In this document: in pieces, positions 1 through 7,746 of the stretch
Layout of the letters: every line of letters starts with the position of its first letter
Position numbering within the stretch: the first letter of the stretch is position 1
DNA from: GWE2-51-13 sp041736705
GTDB taxonomy: Bacteria > Bacillota_I > Bacilli_A > Erysipelotrichales > Erysipelotrichaceae
DNA length: 64,000 nt
Direction: 5' to 3'
NCBI GenBank assembly: GCA_041736705.1
Contig: JBGSTC010000033.1
Location: 1-64,000, forward strand
Notes under the pieces: model-generated
What the model was told of the DNA's origin: nothing
Seen by the model: only the letters and a program-made list of their open reading frames with translations
Databases searched by the model: none
Position numbers and translations under genes: made by a program

Positions 1-56
1 TTCAATCTTACCACGGAGGATTTTTATTTGACTCATCGCTTAAGCTCTTTTTTACT
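1..56. other. Left edge, no gene recognised
   Basis: The first 56 bases hold no convincing coding sequence. They precede a plus-strand terminator, so they are probably the 3' untranslated end of a gene lying to the left of the window. A GGAGG followed by TTG is present, but the frame runs straight through the terminator and is not credible. Confidence 0.4.
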
Positions 57-85
57 CCCCTGTAGAACAGGGGGTTTCTTTTTAC
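57..85 (+). terminator. Intrinsic terminator of an upstream gene
   Basis: A 7-bp stem CCCCTGT/ACAGGGG with a 3-base loop is followed by a T-rich run. It points rightwards, so it must end a transcript entering from outside the window. Confidence 0.75.
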
Positions 86-90
86 AAGTA

Positions 91-122
91 AAAAGCCGTC
101 CGGTTCATCCTGGACGGCTTTT
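91..122 (-). terminator. Terminator of the Nudix gene
   Basis: An 11-base arm AAAAGCCGTCC (91-101) pairs with GGACGGCTTTT (112-122). It lies just past the stop of the Nudix gene. It is symmetrical enough to work in both directions and closes convergent transcription from the left edge. Confidence 0.8.
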
Positions 123-130
123 GTTTCATA

Positions 131-652
131 TTAAGTTTGATTCGCTTGGGTCTGGGTTAAGTGCTCGACAAACGCCGTCAGATCACGCCGATGGATCAAT
201 CCCCCGACCGGACTGTTGGCCGTGGTCAGTTTCCCCAGCACTTCATGCGGTAGCAGCCATTCGACGTTCTGAATCAGGATCGTTTCTTCTTGGGTCCGTT
301 GCGTATTTCCATTATCCTCCAACAGCTGGGCGCTAAAGAACACGCTGCAGGTCATCCGTTCGATCAGGTGGTATTCATCGATCACCATCCCGATCAACTG
401 GAAATGATCCGCCTTGAACCCCAGTTCCTCCGCCACTTCGCGCTGCGCCGCTTCAAGGAAGGTTTCCCCCTCTTCCACCCCGCCGCCCGCCGACTCTATA
501 TGATCACGCGGACCGAATCCGTCCTCGCCGACGATATGCAGAAAAGCGTACTTCCCTTCGTTGTTTTTCAAGAAGACACGCGATGTATATCTCAGATGCG
601 AGATGCCTTGATCCTCGTAATAAGGGTCGTCGTAGATGGCGAGTAATTTCAT
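131..652 (-). CDS. Nudix hydrolase
   Basis: A 173-residue single-domain Nudix pyrophosphohydrolase; these cleave nucleoside diphosphates linked to another moiety X. The Nudix box GX5EX7REUXEEXGU is intact: Gly57, Glu63, Arg71-Glu72, Glu75-Glu76 and Gly78-Phe79. No signal peptide or membrane helix is visible, so it should be cytosolic. Substrate cannot be read from the sequence. The start ATG has a good AGAGGAGA site. The gene stands alone, facing away from the next gene, behind a consensus promoter and a leader of about 145 nt that ends in a terminator-like hairpin only 17 bases before the ATG. That arrangement suggests control by premature termination, so the enzyme's substrate or product might be the sensed ligand (inference). 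Confidence 0.9.
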   Translation of the reverse strand: MKLLAIYDDPYYEDQGISHLRYTSRVFLKNNEGKYAFLHIVGEDGFGPRDHIESAGGGVEEGETFLEAAQREVAEELGFKADHFQLIGMVIDEYHLIERMTCSVFFSAQLLEDNGNTQRTQEETILIQNVEWLLPHEVLGKLTTANSPVGGLIHRRDLTAFVEHLTQTQANQT

Positions 653-801
653 GGTTCTCCTCTAAAGGAAAAGGCGTCCGAAGACGCCTTTTTGTGTTGA
701 GTGGTCGATCTCAATTTGGGGGGAAACTGTTGCAACCATTATGGGTGGGGGAAGTGTTGGTTGCTTCAGAAGAAATCAAGCCACTTGGGTCTTAACCCAC
801 C
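653..801 (-). promoter_or_regulatory. Structured 5' leader of the Nudix gene, possible riboswitch
   Basis: Reading leftwards from the predicted start near 798-800, the RNA begins GGUGGG (801-796), which can pair with CCCACC (749-744). GCAACC (764-759) can pair with GGUUGC (737-732). The two helices cross, so they make an H-type pseudoknot or two exclusive folds. A short hairpin (787-798) competes with the first helix, and UUGAG/CUCAA (714-697) forms another. A terminator (690-669) follows, then the ribosome site. I could not match this to a known riboswitch class by eye. Confidence 0.6.
669..694 (-). terminator. Terminator-like hairpin in the Nudix leader
   Basis: An 8-bp stem AAGGCGTC/GACGCCTT closes a UUCG tetraloop on the minus strand and is followed by TTTTCCTTT, then the AGAGGAGA ribosome site and ATG. 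No minus-strand gene lies upstream that would need ending here, which makes an attenuator the best reading. Confidence 0.65.
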
Positions 802-804
802 TTT

Positions 805-833
805 ATAATACAGGATAAGTGAAAAAACGTCAA
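805..833 (-). promoter_or_regulatory. Sigma-A promoter of the Nudix gene
   Basis: Minus-strand TTGACG (833-828), a 17-bp spacer and TATTAT (810-805). This is one of the best promoters in the window and fixes the start of the long leader. Confidence 0.8.
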
Positions 834-839
834 GATTTG

Positions 840-1392
840 TAATACATGAAAAGATGAAAGCCGTTTCACATTCAGACAGGAAAAAAGACCCGGAGGTCTT
901 TTTTTCTATTCAAGAGAAAGGGGAGGTTAACTACACCTATAGAATAAGATAGTTTTGTCAGAGAACTATGCGTTATCTGTGTGAAAATATGTGAAAGATA
1001 AACAATTTTATGCATAAGTGCATCGTCGATGAATCGGCTACCCTGGATCTTACCTAACGATCATGAAAAAAGACCCGAAGGTCTTTTTTTCTATTCAAGA
1101 GAAAGGGGAGAGATTAACTACACTGATAGGATAACAACTCTTTACCTTTGAAATATGCGTTCTTCGTGTGAAACGATGTGAGCGTCCGATAGATCCAATG
1201 ATTACCCATAAAAAGAAAAAAGGGGGGGAAACCTTTTTTCTTTTTAACTAAAGGGGAAAGATTCTGTACGGTTCAAAAGGGGATATTATTTAGGAGAAGA
1301 GGATCCCGCACAGGCAAGTTTTCCTTGCATAGATAATATAGCAATCAATCATGGATTTAGTATCATTGAAATGTGTTAAAATGTGTGAAAAT
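840..1392. repeat. Imperfect tandem repeats with hairpins and TGTGAAA direct repeats
   Basis: About 550 bases without a gene hold three diverged repeat units. Each unit has a terminator-like hairpin (882-906, 1066-1090, 1216-1240). The first two hairpins share the core GACC/GGUC and are followed by the same bases, TATTCAAGAGAAAGGGGAG, then TTAACTACAC. About 85 bases on comes a motif ATGCGTT..T..GTGTGAAA (968-996, 1155-1182), with a weaker third copy at 1371-1392 just before the PuuD-like gene. In each copy TGTG recurs with a 10-base period. Possible readings are tandem small RNAs, repeated regulator sites, or decayed duplications of one upstream region. Confidence 0.6.
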
Positions 1393-1410
1393 AGATCGAG
1401 GAGAAGAAGG

Positions 1411-2073
1411 ATGAACATCAAGGTTGGAATCCCGGTAAGGATGTTTGAAGGGAAATTTGCGGTCAATCCGGATTATATCGTCGCATTGAGGAAAGCGGGG
1501 GCGGATCCTGTCGTCCTCCTTCCGGAAGACAAGGAAGGTTTGGCACGGAAGTTGGATAGACTCGACGGAATCCTCATCCCCGGGGGGACGGATGTGGATC
1601 CCGTACTTTATGGAGAAACAAACCAAGGCAGTGAAGGGATCAGTGAGACCATCGATGCCTTGGACATCGACTTGATTACCTTAGCCAACTCACGCGGGTT
1701 GCCGATCCTGGGGATTTGCCGGGGTCTGCAGGTGATGAATGTCGCCTTGGGCGGATCGCTCTTTCAGGACATCCCCTCGATGATCCCTGAAGCGCATGCG
1801 CACTCCCATGCGACGCATCTTGTTTCGATCCACCCGGCTAGTCAAATGGCCGGACATTTCAGCGCTGAAGTCACCGTGAACAGTTACCACCATCAAGCCA
1901 TCAAACGGCTCTCCCCCCTTTTCCGTTGCGTCGCCCTGTCGGATGACGGAGTCATCGAAGCGATCGAAGGTGAAGGGTTGACGGCGGTCCAGTGGCATCC
2001 GGAGAGAATGATCGATCAGAAAGAACAGTTCGCATTGTTTGAACGGTTCGTAAAAGCATGTAAAAAGCCCTGA
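1411..2073 (+). CDS. Gamma-glutamyl-gamma-aminobutyrate hydrolase family (PuuD-like, peptidase C26)
   Basis: A 220-residue class I glutamine-amidotransferase-like hydrolase of the PuuD/C26 family, which cleaves gamma-glutamyl amide bonds; free-standing members act on gamma-glutamyl-GABA or related compounds. The triad is visible: Cys103 in GICRG, His196 and Glu198 in QWHPE. The oxyanion Gly-Gly motif IPGGTDVDP is at residues 57-64. I chose the ATG at 1411 because a GAGGAGAAGAAGG site sits directly before it; an in-frame ATG at 1351 has no site and would translate through the repeat region. The stop codon lies inside a terminator shared with the convergent transporter gene. The true substrate is unknown. 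Confidence 0.88.
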   Translation: MNIKVGIPVRMFEGKFAVNPDYIVALRKAGADPVVLLPEDKEGLARKLDRLDGILIPGGTDVDPVLYGETNQGSEGISETIDALDIDLITLANSRGLPILGICRGLQVMNVALGGSLFQDIPSMIPEAHAHSHATHLVSIHPASQMAGHFSAEVTVNSYHHQAIKRLSPLFRCVALSDDGVIEAIEGEGLTAVQWHPERMIDQKEQFALFERFVKACKKP

Positions 2074-2083
2074 CGGGCTTTTT
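2062..2083. terminator. Bidirectional terminator shared by convergent genes
   Basis: AAAAAGCCC TGAC GGGCTTTTT. The loop contains the TGA stop of the PuuD-like gene, and the TAA stop of the convergent transporter gene begins in the T-run. Confidence 0.85.
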
Positions 2084-3257
2084 AAGTGGTTGTTTTGTCG
2101 AGTGGCTTCATCGTCATGTACCAGAGTCCCAAGGCGAAGGGAATCGTCGTACTCAACGCGATGCCGATCAAGGTCGCATTGGTGCCGAACGTCTGTACCA
2201 GGAAGCCGAAGGTGATCGGGGCGATCAAGGAAGCCAAGGAGAACGACATGGACGTTGCGAACAATAGACCGGTCGATCGGAGATGATCGGGGGATTCGCC
2301 GGCGATCAAGACTTTGGAGGAGACGTTGATCAGCGGGAAGGTCACCATCTGGAATCCCGAGAAAGCGATCAGCAAGGCCGGCGTATTCGCCCAGGCATAG
2401 CCGAAGAAGCGGATGAAATACATGGCGGTCGCAAACAACAGGAGTTTCTTTCCGCCGAACTTCACCAACAGACGGGCACCCAGGAAAAACAGAGGAAGCT
2501 CGACGATCGCCTGGAACGACCACTTCATGCTGACGTCGCCGTTGGTTCCACCCAAAAGCAGGATTTTATCGATGACCGTGTACATGTCGGCGGAAGCGAC
2601 GATGTTGATCATGAGAAGAATGGCGACCAGGACGATATATTCTTTACGTCGGACGAGCAACTTCACATCGTCCCAGTGGATCCCGGACTTATGGGTGACT
2701 TTCACCGCATCTTTCAGCGTCCACGAGACGGCGAAGGTGATCAAAGTGATGATAAGGTTCGCCAAGCCAAGCCGGTCATAGCCGAGTCGATTGACGATCA
2801 ATGCGGTCATGGGGCTACCGATCGCCCAGCCGAGGGCGCCGAAAGCGCGGATCTTCCCATAATGCAACACGAGATAGGGGTCGGATTCCAAGGTCCATGC
2901 ATCCAATAAGCCGACGATGATCTGAAACAAGCCGCCTGTGAATGCGACGGTGACGAGGTGGTAATAAAGCATGTTCCCCGTGGTGGCATAGGTCGTCCAG
3001 GAGAAGACGACGAAGGCGATCAAGGCGCCATAATAGAATTTCTTGACGGTGCGATACTTATCGCACAGAAACCCGAAGATGAACTGACCGAAAATCCCGA
3101 CCAGCGACATTCCGGCAAGGATCAGCCCTCGCTCGGACGCGGTGTATCCCGAAGCGGTCAGAAACGGGATGATCTGGGTGAACGGTATCGTGTAACCGAT
3201 GTACGCAACCATAAAAACAAGCATAAATCGAAGTGTTAATCGATTGTTTTTAGACAT
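2082..3257 (-). CDS. MFS transporter (LacY/MFS_1-like)
   Basis: A 391-residue integral membrane protein with about 12 hydrophobic helices. The loop between helices 2 and 3 has an MFS motif A-like stretch (FLCDKYRTVKKF, near residue 62-73), and conserved helix-4/5 residues resemble the nucleoside/oligosaccharide-proton symporter branch. The substrate cannot be told. A GTGGAGGGC ribosome site precedes the ATG. It is a monocistronic unit ending convergently on the PuuD-like gene. Confidence 0.82.
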   Translation of the reverse strand: MSKNNRLTLRFMLVFMVAYIGYTIPFTQIIPFLTASGYTASERGLILAGMSLVGIFGQFIFGFLCDKYRTVKKFYYGALIAFVVFSWTTYATTGNMLYYHLVTVAFTGGLFQIIVGLLDAWTLESDPYLVLHYGKIRAFGALGWAIGSPMTALIVNRLGYDRLGLANLIITLITFAVSWTLKDAVKVTHKSGIHWDDVKLLVRRKEYIVLVAILLMINIVASADMYTVIDKILLLGGTNGDVSMKWSFQAIVELPLFFLGARLLVKFGGKKLLLFATAMYFIRFFGYAWANTPALLIAFSGFQMVTFPLINVSSKVLIAGESPDHLRSTGLLFATSMSFSLASLIAPITFGFLVQTFGTNATLIGIALSTTIPFALGLWYMTMKPLDKTTT

Positions 3258-3293
3258 ATTCAGCCCTCCACGTTCATTTTAGCACGTTCAAAC

Positions 3294-3322
3294 TGAAAAA
3301 AAGCACCAATTACAGGTGCTTT
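3294..3322 (-). terminator. Terminator of the suf operon
   Basis: On the minus strand, AAAGCACC TGTAATT GGTGCTTT is followed by a T-run. The TAA stop of the cyclo-ligase gene lies in the loop. Confidence 0.8.
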
Positions 3323-3861
3323 GAGATGATTTCATTCTCAGTAATCACAACATCCATAGGGATGTCGTTAGGGTGGGTGTCGATTCGATCCACTTGTCCG
3401 GATGCATAGCATAACCCGATATTTTTACCGTGATAGTTTTTCAGGGAACGGTCGTAGAAACCCGCCCCGTATCCGATGCGGTGGAGGGATGAATCGAAGC
3501 CCAACATCGGGACGAACATCAATTCGATGGAGGAGATGTCGATGCTTTCCCCATCCGTCGGTTCCAACACCCCGAAGTTCGATGCCTTCAACGACTTGAA
3601 GTCAAAGATCCGGATCCATTGAAGATCCTTGCCTTGTACCTTTGGTAAATAGATTTCTTTTTGGTCCAAAAGACAACTGGTGATGATTTCGATGGTATCC
3701 ACTTCGCTTTTCATCGAAAGATAGATCCCGATCCGCTTCACATCGCTCGCCAACCATAGGGCGTTCTGCGCGATCTTGGCGCTGGCGGATAAACGTACGT
3801 TCTGCGTCATGGCATCCCTGGATTCGCGCAGCGTTTTCCGCAGCGTATCCTTGGAGTTCAT
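3310..3861 (-). CDS. 5-formyltetrahydrofolate cyclo-ligase
   Basis: A 183-residue enzyme that uses ATP to convert 5-formyl-THF to 5,10-methenyl-THF, returning the storage folate to the one-carbon pool. Family features seen are the N-terminal basic stretch with LRKTLRESRDAM, the Glu-containing Met-Lys-Ser-Glu-Val-Asp loop (YLSMKSEVDT), and the C-terminal signature RIGYGAGFYDR. Its ATG follows the sufB stop with no gap, so it is the last gene of the suf operon. Linking folate repair to Fe-S assembly is not standard, though both serve one-carbon and anaerobic metabolism; this may only reflect shared housekeeping expression. Confidence 0.92.
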   Translation of the reverse strand: MNSKDTLRKTLRESRDAMTQNVRLSASAKIAQNALWLASDVKRIGIYLSMKSEVDTIEIITSCLLDQKEIYLPKVQGKDLQWIRIFDFKSLKASNFGVLEPTDGESIDISSIELMFVPMLGFDSSLHRIGYGAGFYDRSLKNYHGKNIGLCYASGQVDRIDTHPNDIPMDVVITENEIISKHL

Positions 3862-5271
3862 TTAGCCGACCGACCCTTCCATTTCCAGTCGCATCAATTG
3901 GTTCAGTTCGACCGCGTATTCCATCGGAAGTTCGCGGGTGAAGGGTTCGAGGAAGCCCATGACGATCGTTTCCTGCGCCTGGGACTTCGTCAATCCGCGG
4001 CTCATCAGGTAAAACAACTGTTCTTCGGAAATCTTGGAAACGGTCGCTTCATGTTCGATGGTGCTGGTCGGGTTGGCGGAGATATTGGTGGGCAAGGTGT
4101 CGCTGCGGCTGCGGTCATCCAAGATCAGGGTATCGCATTCGATCTTCGACTTGGCGTTTTTCGCACTCGCGTTGTGCTGGACCAACCCGCGGTAATTGAC
4201 TTCCCCGCCGTTGCGTGCGACCGACTTGGAAATGATGGTGCTGGAGGTATTGGGTGCCTGATGGATCATCTTCGCCCCGGCATCTTGGATTTGGTTGACA
4301 TGGCTGGCGACGGCGATCGAAATCGTCATGCCTTTGGCGCCTTCCCCGGCAAGGATGCAGGCTGGATATTTCATGGTGACATGGGAACCGATGTTTCCGT
4401 CGATCCATTCCATGATCCCGTGATCCAGGACGCGGGCGCGTTTGGTGACGAGGTTCAAGACGTTGGTCGACCAGTTCTGGACGGTCGAGTAGCGGCATTT
4501 CGCATTCTTGTGGACGATGATCTCGACGACCGCCGCATGGAGGCTGTCTTTACTGTAGGTCGGTGCGGTGCACCCTTCCACGTAATGGACGTCCGCGCCT
4601 TCATCGACGATGATCAGGGTGCGTTCGAATTGCCCCATGCTTTCCGTGTTGATGCGGAAATAGGATTGTAGCGGCTTATCGAGTTTGACGCCCGGCGGGA
4701 CATAGATGAACGATCCCCCGCTCCAAACCGCTCCGTTCAACGCTGCGAACTTGTTGTCGGCGAACCCGACGACCGATCCGAAGAATTTACGGAAGAGTTC
4801 GGGATGGTCGCGCAACGCGGAATCGGTGTCCAGGAAAATGACGCCTTTGTCTTCGACTTCCGCCAACATATTGTGGTAGACAACTTCGGATTCATACTGG
4901 GTGGAGACGCCGGCGAGGTACTTGCGTTCCGCATCCGGGATGCCCAGACGATCGAAGGTGTTCTTGATGGATTCCGGGACTTCTTCCCAGGTCGTCCCCA
5001 TCCGGTCGGAAGGTTTGATGTAATAGGTATATTCGTCGAAATCAAGCGAACTTAAATCGACACCCCACGTGGGCATCGGTTTCTTCAGGAAGGCCTCAAA
5101 CGCCCGCAAGCGATAATCGGTCATCCATTGCGGTTCGCCTTTGATATGTGAAATCTCCTCGACGATTTCGCGGGAGATCCCTTTTTTCGTTCTATAGACG
5201 CTGACATCGATATCCGAGAACCCATATTGGTATTCACCGGAAGGTAGATTGTCATCGGGTCGTTTCGTCAT
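3862..5271 (-). CDS. sufB: Fe-S cluster assembly protein SufB
   Basis: A 469-residue scaffold subunit of the SufBCD complex, where new Fe-S clusters are built. The C-terminal beta-helix is well conserved. Cys379 in KIECDTL and Glu408 in IEHEAT match the spacing of the E. coli SufB pair Cys405/Glu434 that accepts sulfur and cluster. Length is normal. The start overlaps the sufU stop by about 20 bases with GAGG upstream. It is fifth in the operon order sufC-D-S-U-B-cyclo-ligase. Confidence 0.96.
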   Translation of the reverse strand: MTKRPDDNLPSGEYQYGFSDIDVSVYRTKKGISREIVEEISHIKGEPQWMTDYRLRAFEAFLKKPMPTWGVDLSSLDFDEYTYYIKPSDRMGTTWEEVPESIKNTFDRLGIPDAERKYLAGVSTQYESEVVYHNMLAEVEDKGVIFLDTDSALRDHPELFRKFFGSVVGFADNKFAALNGAVWSGGSFIYVPPGVKLDKPLQSYFRINTESMGQFERTLIIVDEGADVHYVEGCTAPTYSKDSLHAAVVEIIVHKNAKCRYSTVQNWSTNVLNLVTKRARVLDHGIMEWIDGNIGSHVTMKYPACILAGEGAKGMTISIAVASHVNQIQDAGAKMIHQAPNTSSTIISKSVARNGGEVNYRGLVQHNASAKNAKSKIECDTLILDDRSRSDTLPTNISANPTSTIEHEATVSKISEEQLFYLMSRGLTKSQAQETIVMGFLEPFTRELPMEYAVELNQLMRLEMEGSVG

Positions 5272-5713
5272 GCTTTGCCTCGCTTTCCTCGATCAACTGA
5301 AAAATCGCTTTCCAGCCGATGGTTGCGCATTTGATGCGGTTGGCTTGCTTCCCCACGTTGTGGAACGCCACCGCCTCCTCCAACATCCCATGATCGAACT
5401 CTTCCATGTTGATCATCTTGTTGTAGTTATCGATGATCACTTTCGCTTCATCCAACGTCTTCCCGATCAGAAGTTCCGTCATGATGGAGGTGGAAGCGGT
5501 CGAAATCGTGCATGCGACGCCGTCGAAACGGACATCGGCCACCTTGCCCTCTTGGATCAGGGCTTGGACGGTGATGTCGTCGATGCAGGATTCGCTGGCC
5601 ATATGGACGGATCCATAGGCCGGGTCGTCGCTGAGTTTGTGGTTATGCGGGTATTCATAGTGATCCATGATGATCTGTCGAAGGATCATCGGATTGTTTA
5701 ACAAATCGTTCAT
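5252..5713 (-). CDS. sufU: SufU zinc-dependent sulfurtransferase
   Basis: A protein of about 153 residues that takes persulfide sulfur from SufS and passes it to SufB. The metal ligands line up with B. subtilis SufU: Cys43 in ESCID, Asp45, Cys68 in VACTIS and Cys129 in IKCATIGW. The sequence between the first two cysteines is long, as in SufU rather than IscU. An AAAGGAG site fits the ATG at 5713; the TTG two codons earlier is too close to it. It lies between sufS and sufB. Confidence 0.93.
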   Translation of the reverse strand: MNDLLNNPMILRQIIMDHYEYPHNHKLSDDPAYGSVHMASESCIDDITVQALIQEGKVADVRFDGVACTISTASTSIMTELLIGKTLDEAKVIIDNYNKMINMEEFDHGMLEEAVAFHNVGKQANRIKCATIGWKAIFQLIEESEAKHDETTR

Positions 5714-5725
5714 CGCCAAGCTCCT

Positions 5726-6955
5726 TTACAGGTAAAGCTCGATGCATTTCTCCAAGGTGACTTCTTTGCAAACCTCGATGAAACGGTCGACCTCTTCCTT
5801 CGTGTTGTAGAAGTAGACGCTCGCCCGGATGGTCTCGGAGGTGGCCAACAGATCCAACAGGATTTTCGCGCAATGGTTACCCGAGCGTACCGCCATCCCT
5901 TTGGAGTTCATGTACATCGCCGCGTCCTGGGCGAAAATCTCTTTGACGTTGAAGGTCACGATGCCGGTCGCAGCGTGCGGGTTATAGATATGGATGTGGG
6001 GGAGTTTGGATAATTCCTCGACCAAATACACTCTTAAGTCATGCTCATAATCCTCGATCGCCTGCATCCCGACCGATTGAAGGTACTCGACCGCCGCCTT
6101 GAACCCCAAGACCGCTTCGATCGCCGGTGTCCCGGCTTCGAACTTGAACGGCGGGTTCTTGAGAAGGATGTTGCCGCAGATGTCGAAACGGGCATTGCTG
6201 CCCCCTCCCAACATGAACGGATCCATGGCTTGAAGGAGATGATATTTCCCGAAAAGCACGCCGACCCCGGTCGGTCCGCACATTTTATGGGCGGAAAAGG
6301 ACAGGAAGTCGATGTCCCAGTCTTTGACGTCGGTGGGGATGTGCGGAACCGATTGCGCCCCGTCGACCGAAATCACGGCGCCGTATTCATGGGTGATCTG
6401 CGCCATTTCCTTGATCGGGGCGATGAACCCCAGGACGTTGGTGATGTGCGCGACCGCGACGACCTTGACTTTGTCGTGCATGGCGGCGCGGAAATTCTCG
6501 ACCGTGAGTTCGCCTTCCTCGGTCAGTTTGATGTATTCGACGATCGCCCCGGTTTCTTCCGCGGCTTTGAACCAAGGAAGGATGTTGGAGGCGTGTTCGG
6601 CTTCGCTGGAGAGGATGACATCCCCCGGCTTTAGGAATTTCTGCCCGTAACCATAGGCGACCAGATTCAGCGATGCGCTGGCTCCGGAGGTAAAGACGAC
6701 TTCCCTTTCGTCGGCGTTGATGAAATTCGCCAATGTTTTCCTGGCTTGTTCATACTCTTCGCTAACTTGATAGGAGAGCTCGTAATCACCGCGATGGATG
6801 TTGACGGAAGACGTCGTGTAGTAACGGGTGACCGCGTCGACCACGCTTCTGGGTTTGAACGTCGTCGCGGCGTTATCGAAATACACCAGCGGCTTCGCCG
6901 GATCGATCTTGTCGAACATCGGAAAATCTTTGCGGATCTTGTTTACGTCAAACAT
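5726..6955 (-). CDS. sufS: Cysteine desulfurase SufS
   Basis: A 409-residue PLP enzyme that converts cysteine to alanine and an enzyme-bound persulfide. Lys224 in FSAHKMCGPTG binds PLP; His121 (AEHASN), Asp198 and Gln201 (SVDGAQS) contact the cofactor; Cys362 in RSGNHCAK is the persulfide cysteine. The RSGxHC motif and the short active-site loop mark group II (SufS) rather than IscS. An AAGGTGA ribosome site precedes the ATG, which overlaps the sufD end by 13 bases. Confidence 0.96.
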   Translation of the reverse strand: MFDVNKIRKDFPMFDKIDPAKPLVYFDNAATTFKPRSVVDAVTRYYTTSSVNIHRGDYELSYQVSEEYEQARKTLANFINADEREVVFTSGASASLNLVAYGYGQKFLKPGDVILSSEAEHASNILPWFKAAEETGAIVEYIKLTEEGELTVENFRAAMHDKVKVVAVAHITNVLGFIAPIKEMAQITHEYGAVISVDGAQSVPHIPTDVKDWDIDFLSFSAHKMCGPTGVGVLFGKYHLLQAMDPFMLGGGSNARFDICGNILLKNPPFKFEAGTPAIEAVLGFKAAVEYLQSVGMQAIEDYEHDLRVYLVEELSKLPHIHIYNPHAATGIVTFNVKEIFAQDAAMYMNSKGMAVRSGNHCAKILLDLLATSETIRASVYFYNTKEEVDRFIEVCKEVTLEKCIELYL

Positions 6956-7746
6956 GTCTGGTTCACCTTCTCACGGATTTCGTTTAGGAATAGATCTCTC
7001 AAGGCTTCATCCTGGATGACCTCCGCCACCGGGTATAAGTACCCGTAGACGATCAGTTTCGTCGCTTCGTCGCGGTTTAATCCGCGGGCTTGCAGATAAT
7101 AGAGTTGCTCCTCGTCGACCTGCCCGATGCTCTGGGCATGACCGGCTTGGACGTCGTTATTGTCGATGTAGAGTTTGGGATACACCGTCGCTTTTTGATT
7201 GGAAGATAGGCTAAGGACCCGGCTACTTTGATGCGCCTGGCTTCGCGGGGCGCTTTTCTCGATTCTTCCGATGACATCCATCTTCAATTGACCGCCATCC
7301 GCCATGACGGCGTAGTTGCCCATTTCGGAAGTGGTATCCGAATGGACATGGGTCATCTGATAGGAAATCGTGCTTTCCTTGGAGACGACGGATGCGCTGC
7401 GCAGTTCCGCACGCGCCATCTCCCCGATGAGTCGGACTTCGCTTTTGCGGACTACACCGCAATCCCTCAGATCCGCATAGGCCAACACCAGGTCGGCGTA
7501 CTCGACGACGTCATAGGTTTCCTGCAGTTCCAAGGCATCGCCCCGGTTCCACCACAACAAGGTGACTTTCGCCCCTTCGGGCAATTCGACCTTGATTTCC
7601 ATCTTCCCGCTTCCCTCAAGGGTCAGGATGACGTTCTGTTTCTTTAGTGCGTTGAAACGCAGCAAAACGGGTGAATCCGCCGGTGTCAGGGTTTTCTGTA
7701 CGAGAACTTCATCGCCCCATTGCATCACGGAATTCGATTCACTCAT
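6943..7746 (-). CDS. sufD: SufD, shortened form
   Basis: About 267 residues. SufD partners SufB on the SufC ATPase dimer. The conserved C-terminal beta-helix end is present (VYPKLYIDNNDVQAGHAQSIG, then DEEQLYYLQARGL), and its His (residue 203) corresponds to the functional SufD histidine. Most relatives have about 400-430 residues, so much of the N-terminal region is missing. The reading frame is clean, so this looks like natural reduction, not breakage. Two starts are possible: ATG at 7746 (overlapping the sufC stop) or GTG at 7755. Neither has a clear ribosome site, implying coupling to sufC translation. Confidence 0.85.
   Translation of the reverse strand: MSESNSVMQWGDEVLVQKTLTPADSPVLLRFNALKKQNVILTLEGSGKMEIKVELPEGAKVTLLWWNRGDALELQETYDVVEYADLVLAYADLRDCGVVRKSEVRLIGEMARAELRSASVVSKESTISYQMTHVHSDTTSEMGNYAVMADGGQLKMDVIGRIEKSAPRSQAHQSSRVLSLSSNQKATVYPKLYIDNNDVQAGHAQSIGQVDEEQLYYLQARGLNRDEATKLIVYGYLYPVAEVIQDEALRDLFLNEIREKVNQTCLT

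Noticed and set aside
28..336. A 102-codon plus-strand frame from a TTG after GGAGG at the left edge
   Set aside because: It runs through two terminators and antisense to the Nudix gene; the protein has no family character.
653..801. Assigning the Nudix leader to T-box, SAM, preQ1, ZTP, fluoride or guanidine classes
   Set aside because: The diagnostic conserved strings of these classes were not seen.
1351..1410. An earlier in-frame ATG for the PuuD-like gene
   Set aside because: It has no ribosome site and would translate the TGTG repeat motif; the ATG at 1411 has an excellent site and matches the family N terminus.
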